From positions 1 to 13,930 of the forward strand of contig JAFSHJ010000031.1 of the NCBI GenBank assembly GCA_017440425.1: DNA of 13,930 nt, read 5' to 3'. Positions 1-6,814 of the stretch are shown piece by piece. The translations under genes were made by a program, and so were the position numbers. A model generated the notes under the pieces. It ran no database searches and was not told the DNA's origin. It was given only the letters and a program-made list of their open reading frames with translations. Position 1 is the stretch's first letter; the number at the start of each line of letters is the position of its first letter. The stretch is from Oscillospiraceae bacterium (GTDB lineage Bacteria; Bacillota; Clostridia; Oscillospirales; Ruminococcaceae).

Positions 1-85
1 CAAAACGCTCTGCGTTTTGAAGACGGCGGCGGCGAAAGTCTTGCTTTCGCCGTCGCTGTGTCCCGTTACGGGACCTGCTTGGGGG
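1..85. repeat. Cloverleaf repeat, copy 1, left arm cut by window edge
   Basis: Three consecutive hairpins are followed by what should be the right arm of a closing stem. Hairpin A pairs CAAAACGC (1-8) with GCGTTTTG (12-19); AAG at 20-22 should pair with CTT just outside the window. Hairpin B is long, pairing 23-38 with 44-59 over 16 pairs including two G-T, loop TCTTG. Hairpin C pairs GTCCCG (60-65) with CGGGAC (69-74). Positions 75-85 read CTGCTTGGGGG, matching the right closing arm of copy 2 (8665-8676). Hairpin A is almost identical in sequence to that of copy 2, so the two are homologous. It lies downstream of pheT, with no coding capacity. I do not recognise the family. The left closing arm is predicted, not seen. 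Confidence 0.72.
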
Positions 86-92
86 ATCTTCA

Positions 93-126
93 GGTGCGGA
101 ATAAGCTTTTCACGTTCTGCCGCACC
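93..126. repeat. Stem-loop in the pheT 3' flank
   Basis: GGTGCGG (93-99) pairs with CCGCACC (120-126) around a 20-base loop. It sits 19 bases beyond the pheT stop when read leftward. No run of T follows on either strand, so it is not a standard intrinsic terminator. The 10-mer TTCAGGTGCG that opens it (89-98) recurs at 12059-12068, where it also opens a hairpin. It may be the outer end of the neighbouring cloverleaf repeat or a transcript-protecting stem. Confidence 0.45.
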
Positions 127-145
127 GCAAGTTTAAATTTTTATG

Positions 146-2521
146 TTATGCCTTGAGGCTGTAGCCTTCAGCAGCAAATCTTGCGATAAGTGCATCAACA
201 GCCTTCTGCACCTCTTCACCGGAGAGTGTGCGCTCACGGGAGCTGAAGTTGAAGCGGATGGTAACGCTCTTGCTGTCGCCCATGGTATCGTCGGTGTAGC
301 TGCCGATGAAGGTGTAATCAGCGAGGTTTTCGCAGTTTTCGCTCTCGATGATCTTTGCAAATTCGCCGAAGAGAACCTTCTTATCAGCCAGCAGAGAGAG
401 GTCATAGCGGATGCTGGGGAACTTGGAGGGCTCATCGAATTCCATATCCTTCTTGCCGATGGATGCGAGGATATCCATATCGATCTCTGCGAAGATGACA
501 GCGGCTTTCTTATCGATGTTCTTCTTTACAGAGGGATGAACTACGCCGAAATAGCCCAGCTTCTTGTCGCCGAGGGATATCTCTGCGAGGTTGATGGGAT
601 GCTGCCATGCGTGTGCGGGTTCGGTTCGCTCATATTTGAATGCAACGTTCTTGGTGATATCCGCAATGGAATCGAGAGCATTCTTAACGGTGAAGAATGC
701 ATCTTCCTCGCCGCTTACGCGGTCAAACAGTACGATACCAAGCTTTTTGCGCTCTACGCAGACGTTGTTTGCATCAACGCCGTCTACTACACGGGCAATT
801 TCAAAGATACCGAACTTCTCGTCATACTGCTTGTTTTCAACAGCCATTGTGAGAAGAGTGGGAACCATGGAGTTTCTGAGGACGGTGAGATCGGTGGAGA
901 GAGAGTTGACAAGCTTTACGTTGTTCTCAATTTCAACACCGATATCGGCAAACTTTCTTGCATCGCACCAAATGTAGGAATGGACTTCGTGCCAGCCGTA
1001 TTTATCTGCAAGCAGATTCTTGATGGCAATGGTATCCTTACGGCTTGTGGTGCTTCTTACTGTGCGCAGGGGGCTTGCTGTTGTGGTGATCTCAAAGTTA
1101 TCGTAGCCGTAAACTCTGGTGATCTCCTCGATGATGTCTGCCTTGATTGTAACGTCCTTGGTGCGTCTCCAGGAGGGAACCTCTACCTTGAAGTTTCCAG
1201 CCTCGTATTCCACCTTGAAGCCGAGAGCAACAAGAGTATCCACGATGCGCTCGTCGGAGATCTCGATGCCGGTATATCTATCGACAAAGGCTTTGTTGAA
1301 CTCAAGTTTTACTTCGGGGAAGCCTTTAACTCTGACGTCTGTTACACGGGAGATGATCTTTGTGCCGGGATCGATGGTTGTGAGCAGGTCAAGATATCTG
1401 CCTGCTGCAACGATGGTGAGCTCGGGATCCAGCATCTTCTCGTAACGCATACTTGCATCGGTGCGGAGACCGAGACGTGTGGAGGATTTACGCACGCTTA
1501 CGCCGTCAAAGTTGGCGGATTCCAGCAATACGGAGGTGGTGTCGTCCTCGATCTCGGATGCGAGACCGCCCATGATGCCTGCAACTGCAACGGGTTCGCC
1601 GTTGGAGCAGATCATAAGAGTGTTTTCGTCGATCTTGCGGGTTACGCCGTCGAGAGTTTCGAACTCAAAAGGAGTTTCGAAGCGTTTGACTTCGATCTTC
1701 TTAACCTTTGCATAGTCGAATGCGTGGGTGGGCTGACCGAGATCCAGCATTACGTAGTTGGTGAGGTCGGCAAGCAGGTTGATGGCACGGAGTCCGCAAT
1801 AGAAAAGGCGGATGCGCATATTCACGGGGCTGACTTTTCTTGTGATGTTTTCTGCGATCACAGAGGTGTAGCAATATGCCAGCTCTTTGTCGATGATCTC
1901 AACATCAACTGCGGGAAGGTTTGCGATTTTTGCTGCGTCGTACTGGGGAACGGGCTTGAGCTCACGGCCGGTGAGAGCTGCAAACTCGCGGGCAATTCCG
2001 TAGTGACCCCAGAGGTCAGGACGGTTTGTGAGGGACTTGTTGTCCACCTCGAAGATGATATCGTCAACGGCATAGGCTTTCTTGAAGTCGGTGCCGAGGG
2101 GGATATCGTCGGTGATCTCCATGAGACCTGCCTTATCGGCGCTGATGCCCAGCTCTGCTTCGGAGCAGCACATACCCTGAGAGGTGTATCCGCCGACTGT
2201 TGCTGTAACGATCTTGTTGCCGCAAACGCTGCCGCCGTCGGTTGCAAAGGCGACCTTCATGCCAACGCGTACGTTGGGTGCACCGCAGACGCAATCTACC
2301 AGACCGTTGCCGGTATCTATTTTGAGAAGGTGAAGCTTCTTGGAGTTGGGATGATCCTCGATGCTTGCTATCTGTGCAACGATAACGCCGTTGGTATCGC
2401 TGCCTTTGACTATGATATCCTCAACCTCTGCTGTGGCGAGGGTGAAACGCTTGATAAGACCTTCGATGTCAAATCCGCTCAGGTCAACATAGTCCTGTAT
2501 CCAATTCATTGAAATAAACAT
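146..2521 (-). CDS. pheT: Phenylalanyl-tRNA synthetase beta subunit
   Basis: Beta subunit of the cytoplasmic (alpha-beta)2 enzyme that charges tRNA-Phe. At 791 residues it has the usual bacterial length. Visible domains: N-terminal Asn-Trp-Ile start region; an EMAP-like tRNA-binding OB fold at about residues 43-150, with HPNSKKLHLLKID and CVCGAPNV; a B3/B4 editing-type region at about 215-375; a B5 domain at about 400-475, ending in the typical PSWRRTKDV then DIIEEITRVYGYDN; the catalytic-like core; and a C-terminal FDX-ACB anticodon-binding domain from about 700, beginning SKFPSIRYDLSLL. The start is ATG with AGGAGG at 2537-2532, 10 bases upstream. A second ATG at 2509 is the alternative. 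It follows pheS after 33 bases and is surely co-transcribed with it under the T-box leader. No U-tailed terminator is visible after the stop. Confidence 0.97.
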   Translation of the reverse strand: MFISMNWIQDYVDLSGFDIEGLIKRFTLATAEVEDIIVKGSDTNGVIVAQIASIEDHPNSKKLHLLKIDTGNGLVDCVCGAPNVRVGMKVAFATDGGSVCGNKIVTATVGGYTSQGMCCSEAELGISADKAGLMEITDDIPLGTDFKKAYAVDDIIFEVDNKSLTNRPDLWGHYGIAREFAALTGRELKPVPQYDAAKIANLPAVDVEIIDKELAYCYTSVIAENITRKVSPVNMRIRLFYCGLRAINLLADLTNYVMLDLGQPTHAFDYAKVKKIEVKRFETPFEFETLDGVTRKIDENTLMICSNGEPVAVAGIMGGLASEIEDDTTSVLLESANFDGVSVRKSSTRLGLRTDASMRYEKMLDPELTIVAAGRYLDLLTTIDPGTKIISRVTDVRVKGFPEVKLEFNKAFVDRYTGIEISDERIVDTLVALGFKVEYEAGNFKVEVPSWRRTKDVTIKADIIEEITRVYGYDNFEITTTASPLRTVRSTTSRKDTIAIKNLLADKYGWHEVHSYIWCDARKFADIGVEIENNVKLVNSLSTDLTVLRNSMVPTLLTMAVENKQYDEKFGIFEIARVVDGVDANNVCVERKKLGIVLFDRVSGEEDAFFTVKNALDSIADITKNVAFKYERTEPAHAWQHPINLAEISLGDKKLGYFGVVHPSVKKNIDKKAAVIFAEIDMDILASIGKKDMEFDEPSKFPSIRYDLSLLADKKVLFGEFAKIIESENCENLADYTFIGSYTDDTMGDSKSVTIRFNFSSRERTLSGEEVQKAVDALIARFAAEGYSLKA

Positions 2522-2554
2522 TATCTTTGTTCCTCCTGTCTTTAGTCCCTGCCG

Positions 2555-3586
2555 TTATCTCGAGGTGAACTGAGAGAGCGCCTTGAGGTTTCCGGAGTTG
2601 AGAACGCGGATATCCTTGATGCCGTTCTTCATCATTGCAAGGCGGGTAAGTCCCAGACCGAATGCGAAGCCTGTGTATTTTTCGGGATCGATTCCGCCGG
2701 CGGTGAGCACATTGGGATGGATCATGCCGCAGGGGCAAAGCTCCAGCCAACCGGAGTTTTTGCAGGTGGGACAGCCCTCGCCGCCGCAGATGAGACAGCT
2801 TATGTCAAGCTCAAAGCCGGGTTCAACGAAGGGGAAGAATCCGGGGCGGAGACGTACGTTGATGTCTCTCTCGAAAACTTCGGAGAGCATTGTCTTCATG
2901 AAATAGATGAGGTTGGAGATGGAGATGTCCTCGTCGATCATGATGCCTTCCATCTGGAAGAAGGTGTTTTCATGGCAGGCGTCGGTTGCCTCGTTGCGGA
3001 AGCAGCGGCCCGGGAAAATTGCTCTGAGCGGTGCACCGTATTTGCGCATAATGGCATTCTGTGCTGCGGAGGTGTGGGTTTTGAGAAGCTGTCCGTTGCT
3101 CAGATAGTAGGTATCCTGCATATCACGTGCGGGATGGTGTCCCGGAATGTTGAGCGCCTCAAAGTTGTGATATTCGTCAACGATCTCATCGTAATCTTCG
3201 ATTGTGAAGCCCATGCTTGCGAAGATCTCTTCCAGCTCGTTCTGTACGATGGTGATGGGATGCAGGGAACCCTGTCCGCTCTTTGCGGGCACTGTGAAGT
3301 CGTAGCGGGGACCTGCTTCGATCTGGCGCTGTTCTTCCAGCTTTACAAGCTCATCTGCTCTTGCGGCAAGACGCTCTTCAACCTCTTTTTTAAGCAGGTT
3401 GATCTGCTGTCCTGCGTTTTTCTTTTCCATGGGGTCCTTGAGCTCTTTGAGGGATGTCATAAGCTCGGTGATGGCACCCTTTTTGCCCAAAAATTCAACC
3501 TTTGCCTTGTCAAGCTCTGCCGAGGACTCGGCCTTTTCAAGCAGCTCGTTGAGCTGTGCTCTCAAAGCTTCAATCTTGGTCAACAT
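2555..3586 (-). CDS. pheS: Phenylalanyl-tRNA synthetase alpha subunit
   Basis: Catalytic class II subunit; 343 residues, normal length. Order: N-terminal coiled coil (about 1-90, rich in Lys/Glu/Leu); class II core with NFEALNIPGHHPARDMQDTY at 141-160; motif 2 around GRCFRNEATDACHENTFFQM (193-212); motif 3 at FGLGLTRLAMM (309-319). A Cys cluster (C264, C267, C272, C275, with C284 and C286 close by) occupies the loop before motif 3, as in other Gram-positive PheS proteins, and could bind zinc. The frame stays open upstream to 3925, but that stretch is T-box leader RNA. The true start is ATG at 3586, with TAGGAGG at 3600-3594 seven bases upstream, and MLTKIEAL is a normal PheS N-terminus. First gene of the pheST operon. 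Confidence 0.97.
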   Translation of the reverse strand: MLTKIEALRAQLNELLEKAESSAELDKAKVEFLGKKGAITELMTSLKELKDPMEKKNAGQQINLLKKEVEERLAARADELVKLEEQRQIEAGPRYDFTVPAKSGQGSLHPITIVQNELEEIFASMGFTIEDYDEIVDEYHNFEALNIPGHHPARDMQDTYYLSNGQLLKTHTSAAQNAIMRKYGAPLRAIFPGRCFRNEATDACHENTFFQMEGIMIDEDISISNLIYFMKTMLSEVFERDINVRLRPGFFPFVEPGFELDISCLICGGEGCPTCKNSGWLELCPCGMIHPNVLTAGGIDPEKYTGFAFGLGLTRLAMMKNGIKDIRVLNSGNLKALSQFTSR

Positions 3587-3921
3587 TTTCTTTCCTCCTA
3601 AAAAATTCTCTTTTTTAAACTGTTTTCTTCCCCGCTCCTCGGGGTGTTTGCGTTTGCACATTTGCAAAAAAACAGTCCTCCATCCCAACCAGGGACGAAA
3701 GACATACTTCCGCGGTACCACCCTTATTTTTGCACCAAGAGCAAACACTCTTTTGTCCTTTAACGGAGACTGCCGTTTCTGCCTACAGCCATACGGTTTG
3801 AGCAGAACCGCTCGTGAGTGAACTTCATTGCTTTTGCTCTGCGCGGCTTTCAGCCCGGGACCGCTGCTCTCTTTGTGAGCTTTTACAGCAACTACTCTCT
3901 CAGTCATTGCGTTTACCATAC
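3587..3921 (-). promoter_or_regulatory. T-box leader, tRNA-Phe responsive
   Basis: The untranslated leader of pheST contains the T-box hallmark AGGGTGGTACCGCG at 3724-3711. The UGGU in it can pair with the ACCA end of uncharged tRNA-Phe. The antiterminator closes with CGTCCCT at 3697-3691, which overlaps the terminator stem. Further upstream is a Stem I specifier region. On the 5' side GUUGCU pairs with AGCAAU on the 3' side, flanked by AGUA and GAA, the loop-E-like signature. The triplet in specifier position is UUC (3822-3820), a Phe codon, matching the downstream genes. Uncharged tRNA-Phe should stabilise the antiterminator and let transcription enter pheS. Transcript start is inferred as about 3921 from the promoter. 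Confidence 0.93.
3666..3703 (-). terminator. T-box attenuator terminator
   Basis: On the minus strand GTCTTTCGTCCC pairs with GGGATGGAGGAC along 12 base pairs (three G-U) around loop TGGTT, followed shortly by seven U. The left arm includes CGTCCC, needed for the T-box antiterminator, so the two structures exclude one another. Confidence 0.9.
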
Positions 3922-3927
3922 TCAACT

Positions 3928-3956
3928 ATTATATCATACTTATTTTACAAATTCAA
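3928..3956 (-). promoter_or_regulatory. Promoter of pheST
   Basis: The minus strand reads TTGAAT (3956-3951), a 17-base spacer, then TATAAT (3933-3928). This is a near-consensus housekeeping-sigma promoter placed just upstream of the T-box leader. Confidence 0.85.
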
Positions 3957-3968
3957 GATAATTTTTCA

Positions 3969-3997
3969 TTGAATATTCCATTTTATTGTGCTATAAT
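3969..3997 (+). promoter_or_regulatory. Promoter of the DUF6106-like gene
   Basis: TTGAAT (3969-3974), 17-base spacer, TATAAT (3992-3997). It has the same boxes and spacing as the pheST promoter on the other strand. The two -35 boxes are separated by only the 12 bases 3957-3968, which are A/T-rich. Confidence 0.82.
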
Positions 3998-4041
3998 TAT
4001 TAAAAATATGCCAATGATTTAACTGTTAGGATGTGTGCTTT

Positions 4042-4581
4042 ATGATAAATGACGTTTTTGTGGAAAACATTGCAAAGAAAAAGAGAGGCCCCAGCACGAT
4101 CATACTTAAAACTGTTATTATCCTCTCATCCGTTGTGCTTGCCGCTCTTGTGTTTTTTGCAGGAGTGCTTATCGCCCCCAGTTTTATATCCGCCCTCTTC
4201 TTCCTTGCACTTTTTATAATCTTTATGGGATATATTCTCACCACCGCCCTCAACGTTGAGTTTGAGACCTGCCTCACCAACGGCATCTTTGACGTTGACA
4301 AAATTGTCAACCGCCGCAAAAGAACAAGACTTGTCACCTTCAGATGCGAGACTGTGGAGACCATCGGCCGCTATAATCCTGCTGAACACGAAAACAAAAA
4401 ATACGATAACACCTTTATTGCCTGCTCCGATATTGAAGACGAAGACGTTTGGTTCATGACCTTCCGTCACCATTCTCTCGGTCACGTGCTGGTGGTTATA
4501 AATGCAAACGACAGAATGCTGGACGGCATCAAACAGTTTATCCCCCGTCAGCTTGCATTTGAGGTGTTCGGACGTTTTTGA
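4042..4581 (+). CDS. Small two-helix membrane protein, DUF6106-like
   Basis: A 179-residue protein of unknown function. A short charged N-terminus with KKKRG is followed by two hydrophobic segments (about residues 19-41 and 46-67), then a soluble domain of about 110 residues with NVEFETCLTNGIFDVDKI and a basic RRKRTR turn. It ends in FIPRQLAFEVF. The layout of two helices, a PH-like beta domain and a DKI..RRKR motif resembles, from memory, the clostridial DUF6106 family; I could not check this. A GTG at 4033 is in frame, but ATG at 4042 is preferred because AGGAT (4028-4032) lies 9 bases upstream of it. It has its own promoter and terminator. It may be co-transcribed with nnr by read-through. 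Confidence 0.85.
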   Translation: MINDVFVENIAKKKRGPSTIILKTVIILSSVVLAALVFFAGVLIAPSFISALFFLALFIIFMGYILTTALNVEFETCLTNGIFDVDKIVNRRKRTRLVTFRCETVETIGRYNPAEHENKKYDNTFIACSDIEDEDVWFMTFRHHSLGHVLVVINANDRMLDGIKQFIPRQLAFEVFGRF

Positions 4582-4592
4582 TCAGGCTTTTT

Positions 4593-4617
4593 CGGGCGAG
4601 CTTTTCGCCCGTTTTTT
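4593..4617 (+). terminator. Intrinsic terminator after the DUF6106-like gene
   Basis: CGGGCGA (4593-4599) pairs perfectly with TCGCCCG (4605-4611) around GCTTT, followed by six T. No clear promoter fits in the 36 bases between it and nnr, so partial read-through may feed nnr. Confidence 0.9.
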
Positions 4618-4653
4618 CTTTTTATCTGCAATTTTCTTTGGAGGTTTGCTGTT

Positions 4654-6189
4654 ATGAAGCTCTATACCACTGCTGAAATGAAGCTTGCCGAAAGGCTTTC
4701 CGACGAAATAGGCATAAACTATATGAGGCTTATGGAAAATGCAGGCTCTGCCGCCGCAGCATTTATCCGACGCACCTTTGATTTGGAACAGCGCCGCTGC
4801 GTGGTGGTTTGCGGAAGCGGCAACAACGGCGGCGACGGCTTTGTTGTTGCAAGAAAGCTTTTTGAAAACGGTATCCGCACGGCTGTTGTGCTTGCCTGCG
4901 GTGCACCTAAACCCGACTGTGCAATTAAAATGTTTGATATGCTCAACGAGCGTATTCCCGTGTTTGATTGGAACGACCCTGCCGACAAAGAGGCGCTCAC
5001 CGCAGTCTGCTCCGCAGATCTCATTGTGGATGCGGTTTTCGGCACGGGTTTTCACGGCGAGCTGCGCCCCTCTGTAACGGAGCTTTTTGATGTGATAAAC
5101 TCCACCGTTGCCACCATTGTGGCGCTGGATGTGCCAAGCGGCATTGCTGCGGACACCGCCCTCTGCTCTCGCCCCGTCATCAATGCGGATTTTACCGTTG
5201 CCTTTGATGCGCTCAAGCCGGCTCACCTGATGCTCCCGGCCAGACAGCACTGCGGCAAAAGCGTTGCCGTTGATATCGGGATCCCACCAGAAGCCGCCGA
5301 CGAGGTTGGCAGAAGCATCTTTAAAATTGACAGTGAGCTGGTATTTTCCCGTCTGCGTCCCCGCTCCCCCCTTGCTCACAAGGGATCTTTCGGAAGGCTG
5401 CTGAACGTTTCCGGCTGTCTGCGCTATAACGGCGCACCCGTGCTCTCCACCGCTGCGGCTCTTCGCTGCGGAGTTGGCATTGCCGAGCTTGCCTCAACTG
5501 CAGACGTGATAAAAATGGTTGGTGCAAACGTGACTGAAGCGGTTTGTCTGCCCCTGCCTGCATCCGACGAGGGATACATTTCCATTTCCGCTTTCCCCAA
5601 AATTATGCCCTCTCTAAAAAAAGCCAGCGCCTGCCTTATCGGCAGCGGTCTCGGACTTACCGACGACACCCGTGCTCTGTTTGATGCGGTGATACAAAAC
5701 GCAGAATGTCCCATAATTATTGATGCGGACGGAATAAATGCTCTTGCGGAGAATATAAATATACTGGACAACGTGGATTCACCCGTGATCATCACTCCGC
5801 ATATCGGCGAGATGTCCAAACTGACCGGACTTTCCGTTTCGCAGATACTTTCCGACAGGATCGGCACCGCACGCCGTTTTGCAACAGAGCACGCCGTTAC
5901 CGTTGTGCTCAAGGATTGCTCCACGGTGGTTGCCTCCCCCGACGGAACGGTGTTCCTGAACGACAACGGCAACCCCGGACTTGCCCGGGGAGGCAGCGGC
6001 GACGTGCTTGCAGGCATGATAGCAGGATTTGCGGCACAGCACACAGACCCCACCGATGCCGCTTTCTGCGGAGTTTATCTCCATGCCCTTGCTGCGGACA
6101 GAGTGGCTGCACGGCTCTCTCAATACGCCATGCTCCCCTCCGACCTTATCCCCGAGCTTTGCGCCGTTTTTGCGGAAAACGAGAGGTGA
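4654..6189 (+). CDS. nnr: Bifunctional NAD(P)HX epimerase / ADP-dependent NAD(P)HX dehydratase
   Basis: Repairs hydrated, damaged NADH and NADPH. The N-terminal domain epimerises R- and S-NAD(P)HX; the C-terminal domain dehydrates S-NAD(P)HX using ADP (family knowledge). At 511 residues it is the full fused form. The YjeF_N domain (about 1-215) shows GSGNNGGDGF at 54-63, DAVFGTGFHGE at 126-136 and ALDVPSGI at 157-164. The ribokinase-like YjeF_C domain (about 230-511) shows HKGSFGR at 242-248, IIDADGINAL at 355-364, TPHIGEM at 381-387 and the catalytic NPGLARGGSGDVLAGMIAGF at 440-459. GGSGD is intact. Start ATG, with GGAGG at 4640-4644. The lipoprotein gene follows 33 bases after the stop, so they probably form an operon. 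Cytoplasmic. Confidence 0.95.
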   Translation: MKLYTTAEMKLAERLSDEIGINYMRLMENAGSAAAAFIRRTFDLEQRRCVVVCGSGNNGGDGFVVARKLFENGIRTAVVLACGAPKPDCAIKMFDMLNERIPVFDWNDPADKEALTAVCSADLIVDAVFGTGFHGELRPSVTELFDVINSTVATIVALDVPSGIAADTALCSRPVINADFTVAFDALKPAHLMLPARQHCGKSVAVDIGIPPEAADEVGRSIFKIDSELVFSRLRPRSPLAHKGSFGRLLNVSGCLRYNGAPVLSTAAALRCGVGIAELASTADVIKMVGANVTEAVCLPLPASDEGYISISAFPKIMPSLKKASACLIGSGLGLTDDTRALFDAVIQNAECPIIIDADGINALAENINILDNVDSPVIITPHIGEMSKLTGLSVSQILSDRIGTARRFATEHAVTVVLKDCSTVVASPDGTVFLNDNGNPGLARGGSGDVLAGMIAGFAAQHTDPTDAAFCGVYLHALAADRVAARLSQYAMLPSDLIPELCAVFAENER

Positions 6190-6222
6190 CGCTGTCCTAA
6201 AAAATTTATTGGAGGACAGATT

Positions 6223-6762
6223 TTGTTTAAGAAAAAGCTTGTTGGTTTTGCAGCCATCCTTTTCTCTCTGCTCTGCGGCTGTTCATCCGTTGGAACAGTT
6301 TCGGCAGAGGATGTTTCGGAATCTTTTGCCAACCCGTTCACTGCCAACCTTGAGGTTGTCTGCGGCGGCAGCGAATATTCCGCCGCTCTCACACGTGATG
6401 CCGACAGCATAGACGTTTTGCTGGAAGCTCCCACGCTTTTCAAAGGTATGTCCATCTCCTTTGCAGATGGCGGTGAGAGTGCTGTTATCGAATATAAGGG
6501 CATCTCTTTTTCGCTGGAAAGCGCAGATATTCCCTATGCCTCCGCTGTTTCCGCAGTTGTTGATGCATTGAATTCCGCTGCCGGAGGTGAACTTCCCGAA
6601 GCAATGGTCAAAGATGGCGAAACGGTGATCGGCGGAGACGGTTTTGAGCTGCGTTTCATTGCTGCAGAGGCTACCGAAGATATCCCCTTTTCGGAGATAA
6701 CGCTGACACTTCCCGACAGAGACATTGTGGCACATATTACAAATTTTAAACCTGCGATATAA
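6223..6762 (+). CDS. Small lipoprotein of unknown function
   Basis: A 179-residue protein starting at TTG, with GGAGG at 6211-6215 seven bases upstream; no ATG lies near. The N-terminus is a lipoprotein signal: MFKKK, a hydrophobic stretch GFAAILFSLL, then CGCSS. Cleavage is likely before C20 (LCGC) or C18, anchoring the protein to the outer face of the membrane. The mature part alternates short polar and hydrophobic stretches (IDVLLEAPTL, MSISFADGG, AVIEYKGISFSL). This suggests a beta-rich LolA/LppX-like half-barrel as in other clostridial lipoproteins, but I cannot assign a family. Probable second gene of an operon with nnr; no functional link is evident. Confidence 0.85.
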   Translation: MFKKKLVGFAAILFSLLCGCSSVGTVSAEDVSESFANPFTANLEVVCGGSEYSAALTRDADSIDVLLEAPTLFKGMSISFADGGESAVIEYKGISFSLESADIPYASAVSAVVDALNSAAGGELPEAMVKDGETVIGGDGFELRFIAAEATEDIPFSEITLTLPDRDIVAHITNFKPAI

Positions 6763-6799
6763 ACACAGCACCGATACCTTATTGGCATCGGTGCTGTGT
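6763..6799. terminator. Shared hairpin between convergent genes
   Basis: ACACAGCACCGAT (6763-6775) pairs perfectly over 13 bases with ATCGGTGCTGTGT (6787-6799), and CC/GG extends it inside an A-C mismatch. It lies directly behind the lipoprotein stop and 16 bases from the xre-glmM stop. U tracts are weak on both strands (TTTAT on the minus side), so it is probably a bidirectional terminator of modest strength. Confidence 0.7.
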
Positions 6800-6814
6800 G
6801 TTGTGAGGTATATT

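Noticed and set aside
93..126. Intrinsic terminator of pheT
   Set aside because: The stem has only 7 pairs around a 20-base loop and no U run follows on the minus strand.
143..2512. Long open frame (789 codons) on the plus strand across all of pheT; similar ones lie opposite pheS (2717-3601) and dnaJ (10608-11837)
   Set aside because: These frames are codon-aligned with the real genes. They stay open simply because the sense genes avoid the codons TTA, CTA and TCA. Their translations look like no protein family, while the minus-strand products are unmistakable.
3587..3925. N-terminal extension of PheS by 113 residues
   Set aside because: The stretch is the T-box leader with its terminator. 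The real start at 3586 has a strong ribosome binding site and the normal PheS N-terminus.
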